From Pseudotabrizicola algicola (GTDB lineage Bacteria; Pseudomonadota; Alphaproteobacteria; Rhodobacterales; Rhodobacteraceae), in contig NZ_JAAIKE010000001.1 in assembly GCF_010915705.1 (NCBI RefSeq), positions 930,001-994,000 on the forward strand: a DNA stretch of 64,000 bases, read 5' to 3'. The number at the start of each line of letters is the position of its first letter. Positions within the stretch are counted from its first letter, which is position 1. The position numbers were made by a program, and so were the translations under genes. The notes beneath the pieces are model-generated. The model saw nothing but the letters and a program-made list of their open reading frames with translations. It was not told the origin of the DNA and did no database searches. Shown piece by piece: positions 1 to 8,152 of this stretch.

Positions 1-681
1 GGTCTCGCGCACCTCCTTGTGGGCGACCAGATCGGCGAAGAAGGCCGAGCCGCATTCGGCGCGCAGCTGGACCTGACCGGCGGCCAGCCCGCCAAGGCTG
101 TCCTCGACGCTTTCGATCAGCGCCTGGCAACGCTTGCGCAGCGCACCCGAAGCGGGGCTCGCGTTGTCAAGGTCGAAGTCGACCTCGGTGGCGGGCGTGA
201 TGCCGAACTCGGTGAAGTAGTTCACCACCGTCGCCCCGTCCTTCGGATCCTTCACCACGCCTTGGATGCCGTTGAAGAGGTGGAATTCGAAGGTGGCCTC
301 GGCGTCGTTCCTGAGCCGCCCCAGCTTGCGGGCCACCTCGGTCTGCACCTGCTGGGTGGCGGTTTCCGATCCGTGGTCGCGGATTCCCTGGATTTCCGAG
401 GCCCAGAGCACATCCTGCTTCTTGAACTGCCGGACGACAAAGGCGCGCATCTCGCGGCGTTCCGGCACCTGTTGTTCATAGGCTGAACCGCGCTCGGAGA
501 ACGGGATCAGCTGCAGCGTGCCGTCCCGGCTCTCGATCACCACGGTGCGCGAACGCACGCCGCGCGGCCCGAAGAGGTTCGCGCCCGAGAGGATCGCGGG
601 CTTGAAGGGGATGTTCTCCAGCGCGCGGGTCAGTTCGATGAGCGAGAAGGCATCGGCCTCAAAAATGTCCATGGTCGCCAT
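1..681 (-). CDS. Phage major capsid protein, lambda gpE family (partial)
   Basis: The reading frame is open from the ATG at 681 to the window edge, so the C-terminal part (about a third) is missing. The translated 227 residues begin MATMDIFEADAFSLIELTRA and include the segment NAEATFEF-like RNDAEATFEFHLFNGIQG, which is typical of the lambda gpE family of coat proteins that build the icosahedral head. The start is supported by an AGGAAAC stretch just upstream. It follows the decoration protein and S49 protease in the standard lambda order, within the leftward head operon. The identification rests on the sequence pattern plus the gene order, and both agree. Confidence 0.85.
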   Translation of the reverse strand, partial: MATMDIFEADAFSLIELTRALENIPFKPAILSGANLFGPRGVRSRTVVIESRDGTLQLIPFSERGSAYEQQVPERREMRAFVVRQFKKQDVLWASEIQGIRDHGSETATQQVQTEVARKLGRLRNDAEATFEFHLFNGIQGVVKDPKDGATVVNYFTEFGITPATEVDFDLDNASPASGALRKRCQALIESVEDSLGGLAAGQVQLRAECGSAFFADLVAHKEVRET

Positions 682-705
682 GGGGGTTTCCTTTCGATGG
701 AGAGA

Positions 706-1077
706 TCAGCGCAGGAGGATGCCGAGCGCAGTCAGCGCTGCGGTGGCGGCGGCGATCTGCGGTTCCGTTGCACCCTCGGGCCAGACGAGCTCGTAGCGGT
801 TGACGATGGCCGGGCCGCGCAGGACCACGACGGCGGTGGCATCGGCGGCCGTCGCGTCGGCCGGGCCCCAGAGAATGCCGGCGGCGTTCTGGCTGCCGTT
901 CGACGCGGCCGGGGTGAGTTGCGTGAACTTCCCGCCCGTGGTGATCTTGCCCAGCACCGTGCCGGGCTCGAGCTTGCCCGCGCCGGAGGCGAGGGTGACG
1001 GTGTCACGGGTGTAGTCGCGCGAGGTTTCCCAGACGAGGAAGCCGCCCGCATGTCTGCCTTCGGTCAGCGTGGTCAT
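706..1077 (-). CDS. Phage head decoration protein, lambda gpD-like
   Basis: This 123-residue protein matches lambda gpD in size class and position. It lies between the S49 protease and the major capsid gene, and it has the repeated beta-rich, Gly/Ala/Thr-rich makeup of this family (GTVLGKITTGGKFTQL, AAGILWGPADATAADATAVV). gpD-type proteins bind as trimers on the outside of the expanded capsid and stabilise it against internal DNA pressure. It starts 7 bases after the S49 gene stop and ends 25 bases before the capsid start, which fits a single head operon. The N terminus begins MTTLTEGRHAGGFLVWE, a usual opening for this family in alphaproteobacterial prophages. Confidence 0.85.
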   Translation of the reverse strand: MTTLTEGRHAGGFLVWETSRDYTRDTVTLASGAGKLEPGTVLGKITTGGKFTQLTPAASNGSQNAAGILWGPADATAADATAVVVLRGPAIVNRYELVWPEGATEPQIAAATAALTALGILLR

Positions 1078-1083
1078 GGAAGA

Positions 1084-2088
1084 TCATCCTTTCAGCTTGA
1101 AGGTGCGTGCGATCACGTCGCCCCAGGGACGGGCGGTGGGTGTGGGCCCGGGTTGCGGGTGATGGGGGCTGATCTGCGCCTCCGCCTCGGCCCTCGCCGC
1201 AAGAAGGCTGCAGCGAACCGCATCGAGGCTGGCATCCTGTTCGAGGAAACGCCCGGCCATCTGCGGCTGTCCCGCAAGGCGGCAGAGGTCGATCACGGCG
1301 CGGGCATGGGCGATGGCGTCACGCCGGATGGCGGTTGGATCGATGCCTGTCGCCACAGGGTCGGGAGTCGGCGGTATGCCCGGCTCAGGCTTGGGTTCAC
1401 ATGGGATCGCGGGAGCATCGTCGCCGATCTCGTCGCCTATGACATCCTCGGCGGTCTCATTGCCGTCCTGATCGCTCTCAGAAGCCGGATCGGCGATGGC
1501 TTCTGCCAGCGCGGGCGGCGCGTTGCGGAACCGCGCGATGTCGAAGCTGGCTGCAATCCGCACCGGTTCGATCATGCGGGTGGCAAGCCCGGCCTCCAGG
1601 GCCGCTCCCGCATCGAACCAGGTCTCGGCCGCCATCAGGGCCGCGATCTCCTCTTCGGTGCGTCCGGACCTTGCCGCATAGCCTCGGACCATGCCGCCCG
1701 CGATCTTGTCCATGGTGTCGGCCATCTCGCGCATGTCGGCGGCGGTGCCCATGACCAGCCCCGAAGGGTCGTGGATCATCAGAAAGGCATTCTCGGGCAT
1801 GACGATCTCGTCACCCGCCATGGCCACATAGGAGGCCGCCGAGGCGGCTACGCCGTCGATCCAGACGGTGATCGTGCCGTCATGCCGCTGCAGGGCATTG
1901 TAGATCGCCACCGCATCGAAGACCGAGCCGCCCGGGCTGTTGAGGCGCAGGTCGATCGGCACCCCGTCCGGCAGTGCGCCGAGTTCCGCGAGAAATCCCT
2001 TGGCACTGACGCCATAGGCGCCGATCTCGTCATAGATCAGCACTTCCGCGCCTGTGCCCCGGGCGCGGATCGTGTACCAGCTTTTCAT
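1084..2088 (-). CDS. S49/ClpP-like prohead protease
   Basis: A 334-residue protein with a ClpP/S49 serine protease fold in its N-terminal 200 residues. Visible signatures are LRLNSPGGSVFDAVAIYNAL (oxyanion segment), DGVAASAASYVAMAGD (nucleophile Ser region) and FLMIHDPSGLVMG (His region). Such proteases mature the prohead by cutting scaffold and portal proteins. The C-terminal 130 residues are acidic then Pro/Ala rich, and may serve as an internal scaffold as lambda C/Nu3 does (inference). The start at 2088 (MKSWYTIRA) was chosen because AGGAGTGACAGG precedes it and it falls 4 bases after the portal stop; a longer in-frame extension upstream would run into the portal gene. Confidence 0.88.
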   Translation of the reverse strand: MKSWYTIRARGTGAEVLIYDEIGAYGVSAKGFLAELGALPDGVPIDLRLNSPGGSVFDAVAIYNALQRHDGTITVWIDGVAASAASYVAMAGDEIVMPENAFLMIHDPSGLVMGTAADMREMADTMDKIAGGMVRGYAARSGRTEEEIAALMAAETWFDAGAALEAGLATRMIEPVRIAASFDIARFRNAPPALAEAIADPASESDQDGNETAEDVIGDEIGDDAPAIPCEPKPEPGIPPTPDPVATGIDPTAIRRDAIAHARAVIDLCRLAGQPQMAGRFLEQDASLDAVRCSLLAARAEAEAQISPHHPQPGPTPTARPWGDVIARTFKLKG

Positions 2089-2092
2089 CCTG

Positions 2093-3619
2093 TCACTCCT
2101 GTTCGGATTGCGCGTCCGCGTCGGGCCCATCTGTTCCCGGATCGGGCAGCCTTGAGGGCGTGGCCCGCGCGCCTTGCGTCTCGCCGGGGCTGGTCCGGTA
2201 GCGGAGGCCCAATTCGGCCGACCGCCGGGCGTCGGCGGCGTTCTCGCGGTCGACCTCCTCGACATCGTAGCCCGTGGCCTCGACCACCTTGCGCCGCGAG
2301 GTGATGCCCGCCTCCATTGCCAGCACCTGCGCCTGGATGTCCTTCAACGGATCGACCCAGTCCCATCGGGGCGGGATCCACTGCGCGGCCCTGAACCGGC
2401 TGGGCGCGGCCGCAAACCCTGGCAGATCGAGCGCCCCCGCCAGCACTGCGGTTTCCATCCAGCGTGCCCAGATCGGGCGGCAGAACTGGTGCACGATGAC
2501 ACCATGCTGCAATTGGCCGATGCGACGGCGGAATTCGACCAGTTCGGCCCGAAGGCTCGAATAGTTCGCCTGCCGAACATCGCCGGTGACCAGATGATAG
2601 GGCAGTCCCAGAGAGGCCGAGACGGCGAGCAGTGTGCGGTACTGGAACGCCTCGTAACCCCCGCCCACATCGGCGGGGCTCGAGAACTTCACATCCTCTC
2701 CCGGCAGCAGGACCTGCATCGTGCCGGGCTCAAGGCTTGCAATTGCGGCACCCTCGGGGTCGGCCGCCCCTTCACCCATCATCGGCTCTTCCGGCGCCGT
2801 CTTGGTGATGAAGCCCGCGAACATCGCCGCGGTCTTCTTCCGGTCGAGTTCGGCATCATCGTACTGGTCGAGCAGGAACAGCCGCACCATGGCAGGCGCC
2901 ACATGCGGCAGGCCCCGGATCTGGCCCGCATCGATGGGCCGGTAGATGTGCAGGACGTCCCCGGCCGGCACGCGGACAGTATCCGGCACCGCCACCCGCT
3001 GGTCCGTGCTGTCACCCGGATGGCGGCGGCGGAAGTGATAGGCCACACGGCGACCGATACCGTCGAATTCGATCCCGCAGCGGATGCGGTTGCCGGAGGG
3101 CAGCACTTCCGTCTTCTCGAAGGGCAGCATCTCCGACTGCAGCAACTGCATCTGCATGGGCACCATAAGCCCGTCCTCGGGCCGACGCGTGCGCAGCCGG
3201 ACGAAGCACTCGCCTGCCACGAACATCTCGCGCGCAACCATGGCCTGCAGGCCGAAGAAGTCGGTCAGCGCGTCCGCGTCGGCCTCGTCCGTCCAGGCCA
3301 GCCAGAGCTTCTGGACATGGTCGCGAAGGCCCGCATCCTCGATCAGAGAGGACGGCTTGATCCCGTCACCGACAAGGTTTGCCGCAAAGGCCTCGCAGGC
3401 GTTCGCCGCATAGCCGTTGGTGACCACCAGTTCGCGGGCACGGGCCAGAAGACGCGGACCACCCGAGGCAACCAGCGCGTTGATGTTCTCGAGCGGCGGA
3501 TTCCAGCCCTTGAGCCGTCGCCGCGCCATGGCCCCTTCGAGCCGGGCGCGCACAGCTGCAGGGCCGCCGGTCGCACCGCCAGCGATGGGCCCGCGGCGGA
3601 ACCTGTCAAACAGACCCAT
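2093..3619 (-). CDS. Phage portal protein, lambda gpB family
   Basis: A 508-residue portal protein. It shows the lambda-family pattern VTNGYAANACEAFAANLVGDG near residue 65, the FVAGECFVRLR segment, VLHIYRPIDAGQIRGLPHVA around residue 230, and GLPYHLVTGDVRQANYSSLR around residue 355. Portal proteins form the dodecameric ring at one capsid vertex through which DNA is packaged and to which the tail joins. It sits 2 bases after the gpW-like gene and 4 bases before the protease gene, so translation is probably coupled. Length and order match lambda-type head operons of Rhodobacteraceae prophages. Confidence 0.93.
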   Translation of the reverse strand: MGLFDRFRRGPIAGGATGGPAAVRARLEGAMARRRLKGWNPPLENINALVASGGPRLLARARELVVTNGYAANACEAFAANLVGDGIKPSSLIEDAGLRDHVQKLWLAWTDEADADALTDFFGLQAMVAREMFVAGECFVRLRTRRPEDGLMVPMQMQLLQSEMLPFEKTEVLPSGNRIRCGIEFDGIGRRVAYHFRRRHPGDSTDQRVAVPDTVRVPAGDVLHIYRPIDAGQIRGLPHVAPAMVRLFLLDQYDDAELDRKKTAAMFAGFITKTAPEEPMMGEGAADPEGAAIASLEPGTMQVLLPGEDVKFSSPADVGGGYEAFQYRTLLAVSASLGLPYHLVTGDVRQANYSSLRAELVEFRRRIGQLQHGVIVHQFCRPIWARWMETAVLAGALDLPGFAAAPSRFRAAQWIPPRWDWVDPLKDIQAQVLAMEAGITSRRKVVEATGYDVEEVDRENAADARRSAELGLRYRTSPGETQGARATPSRLPDPGTDGPDADAQSEQE

Positions 3620-3621
3620 GC

Positions 3622-3837
3622 TCAGAGCCCCTTGTCTATCACGACACGGACCTGCCGCACGATCCTTCGCCCTTCGGCTGAAGCGATCTCGCGATCCAGC
3701 GCCTCCATGGCCCGGTCGATCTCCGCCACGGAGCGGTAATCCACCGTCTTTCCGTCATAGCTGACCCGGGCCACGCCCGAGGCGCGCTGTGCGGCCAGCG
3801 CCTCGCGGCGGGCGCGAAGTTCCGTGATTGTCGCCAT
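3622..3837 (-). CDS. gpW-like head-tail joining protein
   Basis: This 71-residue, mostly helical, charged protein lies directly before the portal gene, the position of lambda gpW. The pattern MATITELRARREALAAQRAS followed by a short beta hairpin (VSYDGKTVDYRS) and a second helix is typical of gpW. gpW-type proteins plug the portal after packaging and allow tail attachment. Its start is only 48 bases from the divergent start of the pRiA4b ORF-3 family gene at 3886, so their promoters must lie close together or the head operon is read through from the terminase. Confidence 0.8.
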   Translation of the reverse strand: MATITELRARREALAAQRASGVARVSYDGKTVDYRSVAEIDRAMEALDREIASAEGRRIVRQVRVVIDKGL

Positions 3838-3885
3838 GACGGCCCACCTCTATCCTGCCCGTGACCCGTCCTGACCAGGCCCGCC

Positions 3886-4500
3886 ATGACCGACCGGATT
3901 GCCCGCCTTCGCATCGAACTGCTGCATCTCGAGCCCTGCATCTGGCGTGAGCTCGAGGTCAGACTGACCACCAACCTCCGCGCCCTGCACGAAGTCATCC
4001 AGGCGGTGATGCCGTGGGAGAACTACCATCTCTATGACTTCCGGGTCGGCGACCGGGTCTATGGCGAGCCCGATCCCGAGGACGCGGTCTGGGGCCGCAA
4101 GGTCTATCAGGCCAAGGGCATGCGCCTCGGCACGCTGATCGATCGCGGCGTCACCGAGTTCCTCTACACCTACGATTTCGGGGACGACTGGCAGCACCGC
4201 GTGCTGGTCGAACACGTCGGCGCGGCCGATCCTGATACTGACTATCCGCTGTTCATCGCGGGCGAGCGCACCGCGCCGCCCGAGGACGTCGGCGGTCCAC
4301 CCGGCTTCATGGATTTCCTCGAAGCCATCGCGAACCGCCGCCATCCGCAGCACAAGGACATGGTCCGCTGGTATGGCGGTCCCTTCAACCCGGTCGACTT
4401 CGGCGAGCCCGAGATCGCGGCCCGCGTTCGTGATCTCGCCGCCCGGCGCAAGGTCTCCCTCGACGCCTTCGCGCGCAGTCGCACGCTGCGACAACAATAG
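3886..4500 (+). CDS. Plasmid pRiA4b ORF-3 family protein
   Basis: A 204-residue protein of the pRiA4b ORF-3 (IS1096 TnpR-like) family. It is recognised by IARLRIELLHLEPCIWRELE at the start, LHEVIQAVMPWENYHLYDF, the YTYDFGDDWQHRVLVE motif around residue 98, and the GGPPGFMDFLEAI segment. The biochemical role of this family is unknown; members occur on plasmids and phages. It is the only gene in the head/terminase block on the opposite strand, placed between the terminase large subunit (ends 4510) and gpW. That makes it a probable accessory insertion (moron) with its own expression. No transposase or inverted repeats flank it. Confidence 0.85.
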   Translation: MTDRIARLRIELLHLEPCIWRELEVRLTTNLRALHEVIQAVMPWENYHLYDFRVGDRVYGEPDPEDAVWGRKVYQAKGMRLGTLIDRGVTEFLYTYDFGDDWQHRVLVEHVGAADPDTDYPLFIAGERTAPPEDVGGPPGFMDFLEAIANRRHPQHKDMVRWYGGPFNPVDFGEPEIAARVRDLAARRKVSLDAFARSRTLRQQ

Positions 4501-4509
4501 TTCCGAAGG

Positions 4510-6510
4510 TCAGCCCATATAGGTTGAGCGCACCGTCCGGCGCCGCGGACCCTGTGGCATCCGAGGAAGACCCGAGGGCGTCGGTCCGCTCTCGGCGCGC
4601 ATCGCGTTCCGGTCCGGGAACTGCCGTTCCAGATCCTGCCATCGGGCTTCCGGCCAGCGATCCGCGCCCGCGATCCAGGCGGCGGCGCGGGCATAGACCC
4701 GGCAGTCCAGCGCCTCGTTCCGCTCGCGCAGCTTCTGCCATTCCAGCCGGGCGAAGCCGCGCTTGGTGCGCACCGTCACCAGCTGCTCGGCCACAAACTG
4801 CTTCAGCCATTCGTTCTCGACCCAATGCGGCAGATGCACCGATCCCGGCGGAAACGCGGCCCCTTCCGCCAGGTCTTCCTCGGTTGGACGTTCCAGCCGC
4901 AGGAAGCGATAGGTCTCGGCCTTGAAGGTCGACACCGCCACGGTCCAGAGCCGCGCGCCGCGCCGCAGGCGTTTCCCGCCCTCGGTCGCATCGACGAAGG
5001 TCGGCCCCGATACCGGGCTCGAGCGGTTGAACCCTTCGACGCCCTTGACTGGCGACACCTGTCCAAACCCCTGCGCCCGCGACCAGGAATAGACCGCTGG
5101 GGCCTCGTAGCCCGTGTCAATGGCCAGCCGTGCGATGCGCAGATGCGCGCCACGTTCATGTGGCCAGGACCGGTCCAGCAGCGCAGTCAGTTCCGACCAC
5201 GCGTCATGCCGGTCCGGCCCGCCCTCGATGACGACGTGATCGACAAGCCAGCTTTCCAGCCCTCGGCCCCACGCCCAGACATCGACCTCGATCCGGTCTT
5301 TCTGCACGTCGGCCCCGGCAGTCAGGAACAGCCCGCCCGCAGGCACCGTGCCGGATGTCCAGCGCTCGCGCCGGTCGTAGAGCCGCTGCCAGTCCGGCGC
5401 CTCCCCGGTCTCGACCCATGTCTCGCCGAGGATCGTGTTGCGGAACGCCTTGATCGCTTCATCCGACCCTTGTGCAGCGTCCCAAGCCCGCACGATCCGC
5501 TCCCAGCTCAGCCAGCCGATCGGCGAATAGAGCGCGGAGAGGTGATACCCGACCGTGGTCGGATCGGCGGCCGTGGCGGTCGCCCGCCATTCGCCGCTCT
5601 CCAGCATCGCCGTCTTGTGGTGCTCCGCGATTGCCGCGTCGCAGCCCTCGCAGTGATACTCCGCTGTCTCCGGGCGGCCTTTCTGCCAGCGCAGCCGGTC
5701 GAACTTCAGCCACTGCATCGCACCGCAATGCGGGCACGGCACGAAGAACCGCCGCTGGTCGCTGGCATCGTATTCCCGCTCAATCCGCGACAGCCCCCGG
5801 ATCGTCGGGGTCGAAACCAGCAGCACCTTGCGCCGGTGGGCGAAGGTCAGCGACCGCGCTTCCGCCAGCGTCACCGGATCGCCTTCCTCGTCGGCGGAGG
5901 CGGGATAGGCGTCGACCTCGTCGAGGAAGATGTACCGCGCCGGGGTGGACCGCAGTCCGACCGCCGAGTTCGCGCCCGTCATGATCAGGATGCCGCCCGC
6001 GAACTCCTTGGACAGCATGGTGTTGCCCGCGTCGCGGGATCGGGCGGGCTTCACCCGCTCCCGCAGTTCCGGGCTCTCGTCGATCAGCGGGTCGATCCGC
6101 TGCCGCGAGTTGCGTTTCGCCAGTTCCACGGTCGGTTGGACCGCCAGCATCGGGCCCGGCGCCTGGTGGATGGCAAAGCCGATCCAGTTGTTGCCCGCCT
6201 CGGTCGCGCCGACCTGCGCGGCCTTCATGAACACGATCCGCTGCGTGGGATCGCCCGGCGACAGCCGGTCCATGATCTCGCGCATGTAGGGCGTGCGCAC
6301 CGTACGATACCGCCCGGGTTCGGCCGAGGCGCGGCCCGAAAGCATCCGGTGCCGGTCCGCCCATTCCGAAACGGTCAGGTCGGGGTCTGGCCGCAGCCCG
6401 TTGCCCCAGGCGCGCAGGATCTCGCCCGCGCCGTCGAACTCCGTCAGCGCGTCATCTTCACCGGAAGTCGGGCCGGACCTCGGCGAGTTCGTCGAGGTGG
6501 GCGCGTACAT
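4510..6510 (-). CDS. Terminase large subunit, GpA family
   Basis: A 666-residue packaging motor of the lambda GpA family. The ATPase half contains MKAAQVGATEAGNNW (Walker A-like, near residue 95) and YIFLDEVDAYP (Walker B, near residue 190). A CPHCGAMQWLKF/CEGCD zinc-ribbon-like segment follows near residues 260-290. The nuclease half holds LTAGADVQKDRIEVDVWAWG (near residue 390), where the Asp is a predicted metal ligand. It cuts concatemers and pumps DNA through the portal. The start at 6510 overlaps the end of the small subunit by 53 bases; a later start is possible but no better ribosome binding site is evident. Confidence 0.95.
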   Translation of the reverse strand: MYAPTSTNSPRSGPTSGEDDALTEFDGAGEILRAWGNGLRPDPDLTVSEWADRHRMLSGRASAEPGRYRTVRTPYMREIMDRLSPGDPTQRIVFMKAAQVGATEAGNNWIGFAIHQAPGPMLAVQPTVELAKRNSRQRIDPLIDESPELRERVKPARSRDAGNTMLSKEFAGGILIMTGANSAVGLRSTPARYIFLDEVDAYPASADEEGDPVTLAEARSLTFAHRRKVLLVSTPTIRGLSRIEREYDASDQRRFFVPCPHCGAMQWLKFDRLRWQKGRPETAEYHCEGCDAAIAEHHKTAMLESGEWRATATAADPTTVGYHLSALYSPIGWLSWERIVRAWDAAQGSDEAIKAFRNTILGETWVETGEAPDWQRLYDRRERWTSGTVPAGGLFLTAGADVQKDRIEVDVWAWGRGLESWLVDHVVIEGGPDRHDAWSELTALLDRSWPHERGAHLRIARLAIDTGYEAPAVYSWSRAQGFGQVSPVKGVEGFNRSSPVSGPTFVDATEGGKRLRRGARLWTVAVSTFKAETYRFLRLERPTEEDLAEGAAFPPGSVHLPHWVENEWLKQFVAEQLVTVRTKRGFARLEWQKLRERNEALDCRVYARAAAWIAGADRWPEARWQDLERQFPDRNAMRAESGPTPSGLPRMPQGPRRRTVRSTYMG

Positions 6511-7054
6511 GTTTCTCCAGCACCTTCTGCATCGCGGCTGGCTCCACGGTGATCTGCTGGCCCGACGCGTCGCGGCACGAGGCCGAAAGCTCGGCCGCCA
6601 TCAGCGCCGCGGCGCGTGCAGGCCAGTTCACCCACGCGTCCCGTTCCTCCCGCGCCAGCCGGAACACCAGCGCCAGCGCGCGGGCGCGCTCGATCAACTC
6701 CCCCTTCAGCTTTTGCAGACGGATGCGCCGCTCCTGCGCCTTCAGCACCTCGTTCGCCGTCTTGGCCTGCAGGAAGGTCGTGCCGCCGCCCACCGTCGGG
6801 ACAGCCAGCCCCTGTTCGCGCAGCGTGTCGCCGACGGCGGCCACCGCCGCCTCGGGGACGGGCTTCAGCTTCGGCGCGGGTGGCTTTCGCGTCTTCGACG
6901 GGTCCGTCGTCTCGGCACGCCGGGCGTCGCTGGCGGCCGCGTTGATGCTGCCGTCCGGATAGAGGACCAGCCGCTCGGCCGTCTTCGCCTTCTGGATCGC
7001 ACCCCGCGACAGCCCGACATGCGCGGCGTACTGGCGCTCGCTCATGCCTTGCAT
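6458..7054 (-). CDS. Terminase small subunit-like DNA-binding protein
   Basis: A 198-residue protein immediately upstream of, and overlapping, the large terminase gene. It opens with a helix-turn-helix (SERQYAAHVGLSRGAIQKAK) that would recognise the packaging site, then a Pro-rich linker, then long charged helices (LKGELIERARALALVFRLAR) that probably mediate oligomerisation and binding to the large subunit. It resembles Nu1-type packaging proteins of other alphaproteobacterial prophages. The start at 7054 is backed by GGAG six bases upstream; a second in-frame ATG at 7045 is less well placed. The assignment rests on domain layout and position. Confidence 0.8.
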   Translation of the reverse strand: MQGMSERQYAAHVGLSRGAIQKAKTAERLVLYPDGSINAAASDARRAETTDPSKTRKPPAPKLKPVPEAAVAAVGDTLREQGLAVPTVGGGTTFLQAKTANEVLKAQERRIRLQKLKGELIERARALALVFRLAREERDAWVNWPARAAALMAAELSASCRDASGQQITVEPAAMQKVLEKHVRAHLDELAEVRPDFR

Positions 7055-7085
7055 CGACAGCTCCGATTACCATTCAAGATCATGT

Positions 7086-7104
7086 GCTTATCGAGTTGAT
7101 AAGC
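7086..7104. promoter_or_regulatory. Perfect inverted repeat upstream of terminase
   Basis: GCTTATC and GATAAGC flank the five bases GAGTT, a perfect 7-base inverted repeat. It lies 32 bases upstream of the small terminase start and about 60 bases before the divergent gene at 7166. It could be an operator controlling both directions or part of a packaging (cos/pac) recognition region, since small terminase genes usually sit beside that site. Neither role is shown by the sequence alone. Confidence 0.5.
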
Positions 7105-7165
7105 TTCGCGGACAGAGGGAACGTGTCTCCAGAAGGACGATGCAACTCACCACGGAGCCACCCCG

Positions 7166-7390
7166 ATGACCCGCCGCGCGACCGACAACACGAAAGCCCT
7201 CGACGCCTTCATCGCCGCGAAGACGGAGATCGACGCGATGCTGGAGCGGCTCGCCGCGCTGAGCGCGGACCATTTCGAGACCAGCCCCGACGAGATCAAC
7301 TGGGGCCATGTCGGCACCCTGAACCATTACCGCGCCAAGCTGCGCGAGATCACCGACATGGCCTTCAACGAAGGCGAACACGCCGAGTGA
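7166..7390 (+). CDS. Small hypothetical phage protein, 74 aa
   Basis: A 74-residue, soluble, largely helical acidic protein (MTRRATDNTKALDAFIAAKT at the start, then DAMLERLAALSADH and YRAKLREITDMAFNE). No family is recognised by eye beyond similarity in style to small proteins of Rhodobacteraceae prophages. A CGGAG stretch lies ahead of the ATG. It is co-oriented with the DUF3489 gene 90 bases downstream, and both run against the surrounding phage genes. It is therefore probably expressed separately from the packaging operon. Codon use and GC content resemble the neighbours. Confidence 0.65.
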   Translation: MTRRATDNTKALDAFIAAKTEIDAMLERLAALSADHFETSPDEINWGHVGTLNHYRAKLREITDMAFNEGEHAE

Positions 7391-7480
7391 GACGACCCGC
7401 TCCCGGTCCCGCCCGCCGACTGGCGGGCTCAGCCTCGTAGAAGGGCCCGCATGCCGCGCGCCCCGATACGGGAGACGACG

Positions 7481-8053
7481 ATGACCCAGCTTTCCGACAC
7501 CCAAGCCCTGATCCTGAGCGCCGCCGCACAGCGCCCCGAGCACATCGCCCTGCCGTTGCCCGAGAGCCTGCGCGGCGGAGCCGCCGCCAAGGTGGTCGGC
7601 GCAATGCTCGCCAAGGGCTTCCTCGAAGAAGTCGACGCCGACACGCGCAAGGGCGAGCCAATCTGGCGCGAGACCGGCGGCGGCCACGGCGTCACGCTGG
7701 TCGCCACCGACGCAGGCCTCGCCGCCATCGGGATCGAGCCCGAGGACGCGAACGCCGCACCCACGGGCGCGAGGGACGCGCCGACCGAGGAGCCCGCGCC
7801 GGACACCCCCACCGAACCGAAAGCTGCGCCCAAGACGCGCACGCCGCGCGAGGGCACCAAGCAGGCCACGCTGATCGCCATGCTGCGCGCGCCGGACGGC
7901 GCGACCATCGAGGAGATCATGGCCGCGACGGACTGGCAGTCGCACACGGTGCGCGGCGCGATGGCCGGGGTGCTCAAGAAGAAGCTCGGGCTCGAGGTAA
8001 CCTCGGAGAAGGTGGAAGGGCGCGGCAGGGTCTACCGGCTTCCCGCCGCCTGA
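7481..8053 (+). CDS. DUF3489 domain protein
   Basis: A 190-residue protein. Its first 80 residues resemble a winged-helix fold (LSDTQALILSAAAQRPEH, then KVVGAMLAKGFLEEVDAD). An acidic, Pro/Ala-rich linker follows. The C-terminal 65 residues form the DUF3489 module, with TKQATLIAMLRAPDGATIEE and the motif MAATDWQSHTVRGAMAGVLK. DUF3489 proteins are common on alphaproteobacterial mobile elements and are likely DNA-binding, but no target is established. The start at 7481 (MTQLSDTQ) is preceded by GGGAGACGACG; an upstream in-frame ATG at 7451 lacks such a site. Confidence 0.82.
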   Translation: MTQLSDTQALILSAAAQRPEHIALPLPESLRGGAAAKVVGAMLAKGFLEEVDADTRKGEPIWRETGGGHGVTLVATDAGLAAIGIEPEDANAAPTGARDAPTEEPAPDTPTEPKAAPKTRTPREGTKQATLIAMLRAPDGATIEEIMAATDWQSHTVRGAMAGVLKKKLGLEVTSEKVEGRGRVYRLPAA

Positions 8054-8078
8054 CACACCCGACCACTACCACTTTATA

Positions 8079-8103
8079 ACCGCCGTCCCTCTGGGGCGGC
8101 GGT
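8079..8103. terminator. Stem-loop between convergent genes
   Basis: ACCGCCG at 8079-8085 pairs with CGGCGGT at 8097-8103 around an 11-base loop. It lies 26 bases after the DUF3489 stop and 50 bases before the stop of the convergent LysR gene. There is no clear T tract on either side, so it may act as a weak bidirectional terminator or an mRNA 3' end stabiliser. Confidence 0.45.
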
Positions 8104-8152
8104 CGATCATCTGGCGATCCGCATCCGGATCGCATTCACCCTTGTGCCACCG

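Noticed and set aside
697-2304. Long + strand frame (535 codons) opposite the S49 protease and decoration genes
   Set aside because: It runs antisense through two recognisable phage genes and shows no domain of its own.
4825-6552. Long + strand frame (575 codons) opposite the terminase large subunit
   Set aside because: It has Arg/Pro/His-rich shadow composition; the terminase on the other strand has all ATPase and nuclease motifs.
1-7054. Gene transfer agent (RcGTA-like) rather than prophage
   Set aside because: The head genes are of the lambda gpE/gpD/gpA-terminase type, and the element has its own primase, methyltransferases and integrase, which GTA clusters lack.
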